The position numbers and the translations under genes are program-made. Below, in pieces: positions 58,508 through 64,000 of a stretch of 64,000 nucleotides of DNA. This stretch comes from Hydrogenophaga palleronii NBRC 102513 (lineage in GTDB: Bacteria; Pseudomonadota; Gammaproteobacteria; Burkholderiales; Burkholderiaceae_C). Location: NCBI RefSeq assembly GCF_001571225.1, contig NZ_BCTJ01000012.1, positions 61,295-125,294 on the forward strand, read 5' to 3'. The notes under the pieces were generated by a model. That model had not been told where the DNA came from and ran no database searches. It saw only the letters and a list, made by a program, of their open reading frames with translations. Numbering within the stretch: the stretch's first letter is position 1; every line of letters starts with the position of its first letter.

Positions 58508-59599
58508 GTGTCCCTCCCTTCTTCATCGTGGCCCGCGTCGTGGCCACGTGTCCTGCTGACCCTCTTGCTCGCCACTGCGGCCGCCGGCCTCTGTGTCTGG
58601 TTGCGCACGCCCATTCCCTGGATGATCGGCCCGCTGCTGGCGACCTCGCTGCTGTCCATGCTGGGCGCGCCTACCGAGAGCTGGACGCCGCTGCGCAACG
58701 GCGGGCAGTGGGTGATCGGCACCGCACTCGGCCTGTACTTCACGCCCGCGGTGGGCGCGCTGGTGGCCAGCCTGTGGTGGGCGATCGCGCTCGGCATCGC
58801 CTGGGCCCTGCTGCTGGGGCTGGGCTTCGGCGCCTGGTTGCGCCGCGTGCACGCCGGGCACCTGATCGCGCTCACGCCGGCGGAGTTGCGCAGCACCACC
58901 TACTTCGCCAGTGCCATTGGCGGTGCGTCCGAGATGACGCTGATCGCCGAGCGCCAGGGCGCGCGCACCGACCTGGTGGCCGCCGCCCACAGCCTGCGCG
59001 TGTTGCTGGTGACGGTGACGATTCCGTTTGCGCTGCAGTTCTGGGGTGTGAGCGGGCTCGACACCCTGACCCTGGGCGCGCGCGAAGTGCACGGCGGCGG
59101 CCTGCTGGCGCTGGCCGGCCTCACCCTGGCCGGTGCGCTGCTGATGCAGCGCCTGGGCCGCGCCAACCCCTGGTTCATGGGCGCGCTGGTGGCCACCATG
59201 CTGGTGACCTTGTGCGGTGTCACGCTGTCGGCGATACCCACCGCGTTGTCGAACGCCGCGCAGCTGGTGATCGGCGTCAGCCTGGGCGTGCGCTTCACGC
59301 CGGCCTTCGTGCACACCGCGCCACGCTGGCTGGCGTCGGTGGCGCTGGCGAGTTTCGTGATGATGTTGTTGTGTGCGCTGTTCGGCTGGGCCCTGTCGCA
59401 CCTCACCGGCCTGCACCCGGCCACCATGCTGCTGGGCACCTCGCCGGGTGGCATTGCCGAGATGGCGATCACCGCCAAGGTGCTGCAGCTCGGTGTGCCG
59501 GTGGTGACGGCTTTCCAGGTCTGCCGGTTGGTGGCCGTGCTGGTGCTGGTCGAGCCGGTGTACCACTGGCGCCAAGGCCGCACGCCCTCTTTACCTTAG
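58508..59599 (+). CDS. AbrB family membrane protein (putative ammonia monooxygenase regulator family)
   Basis: 363 residues from GTG 58508, the only plausible start after the divergent ChaN-like gene. Two homologous halves of about five helices, each with the characteristic pattern: WMIGPLLATSLLSMLG...ASEMTLIAERQGARTD, and WFMGALVATMLVTLCG...GGIAEMAITAKVLQ. This is the AbrB duplication (PF05145), unrelated to the AbrB DNA-binding protein. Transport or membrane regulation has been proposed; function unproven. Confidence 0.88.
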   Translation: MSLPSSSWPASWPRVLLTLLLATAAAGLCVWLRTPIPWMIGPLLATSLLSMLGAPTESWTPLRNGGQWVIGTALGLYFTPAVGALVASLWWAIALGIAWALLLGLGFGAWLRRVHAGHLIALTPAELRSTTYFASAIGGASEMTLIAERQGARTDLVAAAHSLRVLLVTVTIPFALQFWGVSGLDTLTLGAREVHGGGLLALAGLTLAGALLMQRLGRANPWFMGALVATMLVTLCGVTLSAIPTALSNAAQLVIGVSLGVRFTPAFVHTAPRWLASVALASFVMMLLCALFGWALSHLTGLHPATMLLGTSPGGIAEMAITAKVLQLGVPVVTAFQVCRLVAVLVLVEPVYHWRQGRTPSLP

Positions 59600-59717
59600 C
59601 GCTCGCGGGCCTGTACGCTTTCCTCAGCAGCACGGCGGGTCATCGCGGCCCACGGGCTTGGCGTTGGTGTCGCTGCGGCAGAATGGCAGACAGGCGCACC
59701 TGCTGCGCACGGTCCGC

Positions 59718-59738
59718 GCAACGATGGCACATCGTTGC
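59718..59738. promoter_or_regulatory. Perfect stem GCAACGATG/CATCGTTGC upstream of DUF2789
   Basis: 9-bp arms at 59718-59726 and 59730-59738 with a GCA loop, 43 bp before the DUF2789 start and 119 bp after the AbrB-type stop. Operator or terminator; no T-run. Confidence 0.4.
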
Positions 59739-59780
59739 CGCGGCCGGTGGTGGGCCCAATCGTTTTCGAAGGAGGTTCCC

Positions 59781-60041
59781 ATGATCACTGCACAACCCCG
59801 CATGAGCAATCTGTTCCTGCAACTCGGCCTGGAGGCCGATGACGCGGCGATTGCCCGTTTCATCAAGGCGCACCAGCTCGAGGCCGATGTCGCCATCTGC
59901 GACGCGCCGTACTGGAACGACGCACAACGCCAGTTCCTGGCCGAACAGATCAAGGCCGACGCGCCCTGGTCGCTGGTGGTCGACCAGCTCAGCGAATCCC
60001 TGCACGAAGACGCGGTGCAACGGCAGGCGGCGTCGCTCTGA
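59781..60041 (+). CDS. DUF2789 family protein
   Basis: 86 residues, start ATG 59781 behind a near-perfect AAGGAGGTT site. MSNLFLQLGLEADDAAIARFIKAHQL, ICDAPYWNDAQRQFLAEQIKADAPWSLVVDQLSESLH is the DUF2789 pattern. Small, acidic, all-helical. Function unknown; the strong ribosome-binding site suggests high expression. A strong terminator follows at 60081. Confidence 0.88.
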   Translation: MITAQPRMSNLFLQLGLEADDAAIARFIKAHQLEADVAICDAPYWNDAQRQFLAEQIKADAPWSLVVDQLSESLHEDAVQRQAASL

Positions 60042-60080
60042 TCGCGGCGAACGGCGCCACGCATCTGTGGCGCGGGCAAC

Positions 60081-60109
60081 AAAAAAGACCGCCTCAGCGG
60101 TCTTTTTTT
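60081..60109. terminator. Strong bidirectional terminator
   Basis: Stem AAAAAAGACCGC (60081-60092)/GCGGTCTTTTTTT (60097-60109) with loop CTCA. T-runs result on both strands, so it ends both DUF2789 and the convergent DUF3567 gene. Confidence 0.95.
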
Positions 60110-60131
60110 CTGGCGCGGTGCCGTGTGGTGT

Positions 60132-60416
60132 TCAGTGCATCACGACCGGCATCTGGGCCAGCGTGGCATAACCCTCAAGCGTGTCTTCCACCTCTTCCTG
60201 CGAAGGCGTGCTTTGTTGCCAGGCGGTGATCTGGATCTGGAACATTTCGGCCCATGAGCCGTCGAGGTACACCTCTTTGCCCGAGCGCTTGTCCACGATT
60301 TCAAAACCATGGCGCGGCATCTGCGGGCCTTCGGCCACTTCGGTGTCGCCTTCGGAGGGCGCGTTGGCCAGGATGTGGACCACAGCGAAGGCATCCGAGT
60401 CGTAAAGCATGTGCAT
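60132..60416 (-). CDS. DUF3567 family protein
   Basis: 94 residues (MHMLYDSDAFAVVHILAN). RHGFEIVDKRSGKEVYLDGSWAEMFQIQITAWQQ is a characteristic stretch of the betaproteobacterial DUF3567 family. AAGGA precedes the start. Function unknown. The 150-bp upstream region is comparatively AT-rich, with GATATAAGGT as a possible -10 near 60463. Confidence 0.85.
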   Translation of the reverse strand: MHMLYDSDAFAVVHILANAPSEGDTEVAEGPQMPRHGFEIVDKRSGKEVYLDGSWAEMFQIQITAWQQSTPSQEEVEDTLEGYATLAQMPVVMH

Positions 60417-60569
60417 GACTGAAATCCTTGAAGGGTAAAAAAAACTGCGTTCCTGTAGACCTTATATCGGCAAAAAGACGGCGATACACAGGTCAGATGC
60501 AGCTTTAAGTGGAGACGTTCCCCAGGACTTCAAGATGCGTGTGTTTTTCGGCACATTGCCGGGCCCGCA

Positions 60570-61793
60570 TTAAGGCATTTGGTTCAATTGCTGGTCGGCG
60601 ACGTCGCCATTGGCCTGCGTCACGCGCAGTCGCACCGGCAGGTGGTGCAGGCTGGGCGCGAGCCACATCTCGACCGTGCTGTCGAACTCCTTGCGCGGCT
60701 GGCGCACCAGGTGGCGCACCTTGAACTCACCTGCGGGCACCGTGATGCTGCTTTCTTCACCCACCTGGAACTGCCAGACCGGCGCGTCCCCGGTGCCGGC
60801 CACCTGCATCTCGATCGTCTGCCCCGCCGCGTAGGCCTGAGGCCGGGCCTGCAGCAAGGCGGCGATCTGCATGAACAGGCTCAGGCGGTCCTGTGCGCCG
60901 GGCAACAGCGGCACCTCGGGCGCGTTGCTGCTGAAGCGGATGGTGTGTTGCGCCGCGTCGAAGTGCGCGGCCTTCTCGCTGCGGCTCTTGTCGCCGAAAC
61001 GTTCGGGCTCCAGGCCGTGCGGGCCGACGCGGCCGGTGCTGGTCTGCGAGCGGCTGCCGAGCAGCATCACGCGCATCTCCATGCGCGCGTCGTAGCGGCC
61101 GTCGGCCAACGTCCAGTCCAGCGTGCCCTGGGCCTTGTAGTGAATGCCCTTGATGCTGCCGGTGACGTCGTAAGGCAGGCGCGCACTCGCGGGCGCCTGT
61201 GCCGGCGGCAATGCGGCTGCCGTCTTGGTGGCGGGCGGCGTGTGCTCGGCAGCCGGTGCGGCCGGGGCCTCTGCGGGGGCGGGCGCGGGCGCTTCCGCCT
61301 GCGCCAGTATTGGTGGTGCGGGGGCGGCAGGTGGCGGCAGGTCGGCGGCGACGGGCACCGGCGTCGGCTCGGGCTGGGCCTGTGGCTCGGGCTCCGGTGC
61401 GGCGGGCGCTTGTGCCACCACCACCGGCTCCACGGGCGCGGGCTTCGGGGCCACGCGCTTGACCGGCTTGGGCCGGGGCGGTGCCACCACCACCGGCGCG
61501 GGTTCGGGTGCCGGTGCCGGCACGATCCAGCGCACGGTGCTGACCTGCACCGCGGCCGGCAGCGGCGCGCGCGGCGCGGCGGCGGTGATGGCGCTGTCTG
61601 TCGGGCTCGGCGCTTTCGGTTCGGTGTGTGGGGTGGGTGCCGTGCCGTCGGGCAGCACGGTGGCCGCCAGCAGGTTCAGGGGCAGGCCGCCGGTGAGCAG
61701 CACGGCGTGCAGGCCCAGCACCGCCAGCACCAGCGCAGACAGCGTGGGCCAGCGCGGCGCAACGGATGGGGTGGCTGGCTTGTTGGGATTCAT
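60570..61793 (-). CDS. DUF3108 protein with TonB-like proline/alanine-rich linker
   Basis: 407 residues from ATG 61793, overlapping the iclR stop (ATGA). One N-terminal helix (LSALVLAVLGLHAVLLTGGLPLNLLA) anchors it in the inner membrane. A ~150-residue Pro/Ala/Glu-rich segment (for example PPRPKPVKRVAPKPAPVEP) can span the periplasm as in TonB. The C-terminal ~210 residues are a beta-rich DUF3108 domain (ITVPAGEFKVRHLVRQPRKEFDSTVEMWLAPSLHHLPVRLRV). Function unknown. Confidence 0.82.
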   Translation of the reverse strand: MNPNKPATPSVAPRWPTLSALVLAVLGLHAVLLTGGLPLNLLAATVLPDGTAPTPHTEPKAPSPTDSAITAAAPRAPLPAAVQVSTVRWIVPAPAPEPAPVVVAPPRPKPVKRVAPKPAPVEPVVVAQAPAAPEPEPQAQPEPTPVPVAADLPPPAAPAPPILAQAEAPAPAPAEAPAAPAAEHTPPATKTAAALPPAQAPASARLPYDVTGSIKGIHYKAQGTLDWTLADGRYDARMEMRVMLLGSRSQTSTGRVGPHGLEPERFGDKSRSEKAAHFDAAQHTIRFSSNAPEVPLLPGAQDRLSLFMQIAALLQARPQAYAAGQTIEMQVAGTGDAPVWQFQVGEESSITVPAGEFKVRHLVRQPRKEFDSTVEMWLAPSLHHLPVRLRVTQANGDVADQQLNQMP

Positions 61794-62671
61794 GCCTTGT
61801 CGGGTGCGGGGCTGCGGTGCCCCAGGTCGGCGCTGAGCTGTTGTGCGCAACGCAGCAGGGCGGTGGCGGGCACGCCCTGCCACTCGGTGTCGAGCGTGGC
61901 GACCGAGCCCAGCACCACCAGGCCGAGTGCGAGCCGGCCCTGGGCGTCAAACACCGGCGCGCAGAAACCCGCGACGCCGGGCAGCAGGCTGTGCACCACG
62001 CGCGAGAGGCCGCGCTGGCGGGTGTCGTCGAGCAGGGCCTGCACCTCCTGCAAGGACTGCGGCACGTCCACCAGCGGCAGTTCGTTGTTGCGTGGCAGTT
62101 TCTTCAGGCGCGCGAGTTCGTCGCGCACCATGGGGGAGATGCGTTGTGCGTCGCGGCCCTCGTGGCCCATGAAGGCCGCGAAGCAGCGGCCGGTGGCTGA
62201 GGTCAGCAGCGGCATCACGTCGCCCAGGCGCAGCGTGACGGCCGCGCTCTGCGGCGCTTCGATCCAGTGCACCATGGTCGGGCCCTGGTTGCCCCAGACT
62301 GCGATGGCCAGGGTGTGGCCGGTCTCGGCCAGCAGGGCGTCGACGCGCTCGCGCGCGAGCTTGACGGCGTCGATGCGGGCCAGGCTGGCCAGGCCGATGC
62401 GCAGCGCGGCCGGGCCGAGGTCGTAACGCGTGCTCACCGGGTCCTGCACCACCAGGCCCATGCGCTGGAAGCTCACCAGGTACCGGTGCGCCTTGGCCGC
62501 GCTCATGCCGGCGGCGGCAGCCAGGTCGCGCAACATCAGCGCACCCGGCGCCTGCGACAGGGCGTCGAGCAGTTCGAAACCGACCTCGACCGACTGGATG
62601 CCGGCGCGCAAGGGCTCGGCGTCTTCATGGGAAACGGGGGCGGCGGCTGCAGGGCGAGGGGCAACGGGCAT
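61790..62671 (-). CDS. IclR family transcriptional regulator
   Basis: 293 residues from ATG 62671. Winged HTH (QSVEVGFELLDALSQAPGALMLRDLAAAAGMSAAKAHRYLVSFQRMGLV) and an IclR effector domain (ARERVDALLAETGHTLAIAVW, GDVMPLLTSATGRCFAAFM, GVAGFCAPVFDAQGRLALGLVVLG). Divergent from the FAH-family gene with a perfect 10-bp dyad between them, so it very likely controls that gene and itself. Confidence 0.92.
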   Translation of the reverse strand: MPVAPRPAAAAPVSHEDAEPLRAGIQSVEVGFELLDALSQAPGALMLRDLAAAAGMSAAKAHRYLVSFQRMGLVVQDPVSTRYDLGPAALRIGLASLARIDAVKLARERVDALLAETGHTLAIAVWGNQGPTMVHWIEAPQSAAVTLRLGDVMPLLTSATGRCFAAFMGHEGRDAQRISPMVRDELARLKKLPRNNELPLVDVPQSLQEVQALLDDTRQRGLSRVVHSLLPGVAGFCAPVFDAQGRLALGLVVLGSVATLDTEWQGVPATALLRCAQQLSADLGHRSPAPDKA

Positions 62672-62783
62672 GTGAAGAAGCAACACGAGAGGTTGGAGGG
62701 CAGGCGGTGCTCGAGGTTCCGCAACGGGCCGGCGGGCAGGGGAATTCCAGCGCCGCCGCGGGCTTTGCTCTAGAATCCGGCCC

Positions 62784-62817
62784 TTACGAATAGGTGAATC
62801 GGTTTTACTATTCGTAA
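62784..62817. promoter_or_regulatory. IclR operator candidate, perfect 10-bp inverted repeat
   Basis: TTACGAATAG (62784-62793) and CTATTCGTAA (62808-62817), 14-nt spacer, AT-rich, in the divergent region between iclR and the FAH gene. The arms also carry the sub-motif TTCGTAA in both orientations. Confidence 0.75.
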
Positions 62818-62905
62818 TGGCTGTGTGCCATGCAGTGTGCCACCGATTCGCGCTCGAGGGGGACCTTCCGTCCCGCTCCACCCAACCCCGCAGCAGGAGA
62901 ATTGC

Positions 62906-63916
62906 TTGAAACTCGCCACATACAAAGACGGCTCGCGTGATGGACAACTGGTGGTGGTTTCCCGCGATCTGAGCACGGCGCATTATGCGACCGGCATCGC
63001 CCACACCCTGCAGCAGGCGCTGGACGACTGGAACTTCATCAGCCCGCAGTTGCAAGACCTGTACGTCACCCTCAACCAGGGCAAGGCGCGCCATGCGTTC
63101 CCGTTCGATCCGGCCCAGTGCATGGCGCCGCTGCCGCGCGCCTACCAGTGGGCCGACGGTTCGGCCTACATCAACCACGTGGAGCTGGTGCGGCTGGCGC
63201 GCAACTCCGAAGTGCCGGCCAACTACTACACCGAGCCGCTGATGTACCAGGGCGGCAGCGACGACTTCCTGGGCCCGCGTGACGCCGCGCCGTTCCGCGA
63301 CGAGGCCTGGGGCATCGACTTCGAGTCGGAGATTGCCGTGGTGACCGGGGACGTGCCCATGGGCACCACGCCCGAGCGGGCCATCGACGGCATCCGCCTG
63401 ATCATGATCGCCAACGACTGGAGCCTGCGCAACCTGATCCCCGACGAACTGGCCAAGAGCTTCGGCTTCTTCCAGAGCAAGCCTTCCACCGCCTTCAGCC
63501 CCGTGGCCGTGACGCCCGACGAGCTGGGCGACACCTGGAGCGGTGGCAAGCTGCACCTGACCATCCAGACCCAGTGGAACGGCCGCACCGTGGGCCTGTG
63601 CGACGCCGGCGAGGAAATGACCTTCCACTTCGGCCAGCTGGTCGCCCATATCTGCAAGACGCGCAACGTGCGCGCCGGCAGCATCGTGGGCAGCGGCACC
63701 ATCAGCAACCGCGCCGTGGAAAAAGACGGCAAGAAGGAATGGGTCAAGGGCTACAGCTGCATCGCCGAGAAGCGCGCCATCGAAACCATCCTCGACGGCA
63801 AGCCGGCCACGGCGTACATGAAGTTCGGCGACACCATCCGCATCGAGATCAAGGGCAAGGACGGCCAGAGCGTGTTCGGCGCGATCGACCAGACGGTGGT
63901 TGAAGTCGAACGCTGA
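62906..63916 (+). CDS. Fumarylacetoacetate hydrolase (FAH) family protein
   Basis: 336 residues from TTG 62906, chosen because AGGAGA lies 5 bp upstream; the in-frame GTG at 62825 has no such site. Sequence runs from MKLATYKDGSRDGQL through AYQWADGSAYINHVELVR, FLGPRDAAPF, DFESEIAVVTGD and MIANDWSLRNLIPDELAKSFGFFQSKPSTAFSP, ending KFGDTIRIEIKGKDG. The acidic residues for the metal (Glu in FESEIAVV, Asp in NDWSL) are present. FAH-family enzymes split C-C bonds of 2,4-diketo acids in aromatic catabolism; the exact substrate is open. Under IclR control by position. Confidence 0.9.
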   Translation: MKLATYKDGSRDGQLVVVSRDLSTAHYATGIAHTLQQALDDWNFISPQLQDLYVTLNQGKARHAFPFDPAQCMAPLPRAYQWADGSAYINHVELVRLARNSEVPANYYTEPLMYQGGSDDFLGPRDAAPFRDEAWGIDFESEIAVVTGDVPMGTTPERAIDGIRLIMIANDWSLRNLIPDELAKSFGFFQSKPSTAFSPVAVTPDELGDTWSGGKLHLTIQTQWNGRTVGLCDAGEEMTFHFGQLVAHICKTRNVRAGSIVGSGTISNRAVEKDGKKEWVKGYSCIAEKRAIETILDGKPATAYMKFGDTIRIEIKGKDGQSVFGAIDQTVVEVER

Positions 63917-63940
63917 GCGTCGGCGAGCGAGGCGACCCCA

Positions 63941-64000
63941 TCCAGGGCACCGCGGAACCGGCTTTGCCGGGCCGCCAGTGCCGCCCCCTGGGGGGGCGCG
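63941..64000 (+). repeat. Three-hairpin intergenic repeat, copy A4 (cut by window end)
   Basis: Hairpin 1: GGCAC(63946-63950)/GTGCC(63978-63982) with GCGG/CCGC and inner CCGGC/GCCGG; hairpin 2 C5/G5 begins at 63984. The outer stem again differs on both arms from A1-A3. It lies 24 bp after the FAH stop and continues past the window. Confidence 0.8.

Overview
The window is about 64 kb of a GC-rich (well over 60% by eye), gene-dense chromosome of a betaproteobacterium in the order Burkholderiales, most likely Comamonadaceae (Hydrogenophaga/Acidovorax type). The basis is family content: a soluble NAD-linked molybdenum formate dehydrogenase operon, tripartite tricarboxylate (Tct/Bug) transport genes, PilT/PilU, DUF2789 and DUF3567 proteins, and a minimal-size PutA. 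No rRNA, tRNA, CRISPR array, intact insertion sequence or prophage was seen. The call on the organism is an inference; no 16S is present.

Layout. 1-6.9 kb: the end of an oxalate/formate-type MFS transporter, its terminator, then fdsG-fdsB-fdsA-fdhD(fdsC)-fdsD, a complete NAD+-dependent formate dehydrogenase operon. 6.9-10.4 kb: an accessory segment bounded by two direct copies of the 3' end of an acyl-CoA thioesterase gene. It carries an AT-rich, palindrome-rich promoter, a tannase/feruloyl-esterase lipoprotein gene broken by one in-frame TAG, and a MarR regulator. 10.4-17.2 kb: SulP and BCCT transporters, MarC, a GST, two paralogous GNAT proteins and a patatin. 17.3-22 kb: DinG helicase, a CopD-like membrane protein and a phospholipase-D lipoprotein. 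22-26.3 kb: a TctDE-like two-component system, a terminator, then tctB-tctA without a receptor gene. 26.4-32.6 kb: a YdjM-like hydrolase, a Tat-exported intradiol dioxygenase, DUF502, and a DUF4392-Bug-LysR cluster. 32.9-35.6 kb: rsmI, divergent from and overlapping yraN-diaA-dolP. 35.7-43.9 kb: a beta-hydroxyacid dehydrogenase, pilU-pilT divergent from the YggS-type PLP protein, DUF3617, and lrp divergent from putA. 43.9-53.5 kb: signalling genes (a GAF/PAS-GGDEF-EAL protein, a small RRM-like protein, an Rcp1-type response regulator and its coupled 1288-residue PAS kinase) plus an orphan glcD. 53.5-64 kb: hsp20 behind a sigma-32-like promoter, a GcvA-like LysR, purU divergent from an omega-aminotransferase, a ChaN-like lipoprotein, an AbrB-type membrane protein, DUF2789, DUF3567, an iclR-DUF3108 pair, and an FAH-family hydrolase divergent from iclR across a perfect inverted repeat.

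How the genes work together. Formate oxidation (Fds) and 10-formyl-THF deformylation (PurU) give a plausible one-carbon link. The Tct, Bug, SulP, BCCT, PutA, aminotransferase and FAH genes point to a heterotroph scavenging organic and amino acids. The most unusual signals are non-coding. At least six intergenic copies of a three-hairpin repeat carry compensatory base changes that keep the stems paired. The thioesterase-flanked tannase segment looks like a recombination scar. The DUF4392-Bug-LysR cluster looks like an uncharacterised uptake and metabolism unit, possibly for D-glutamate or pyroglutamate.
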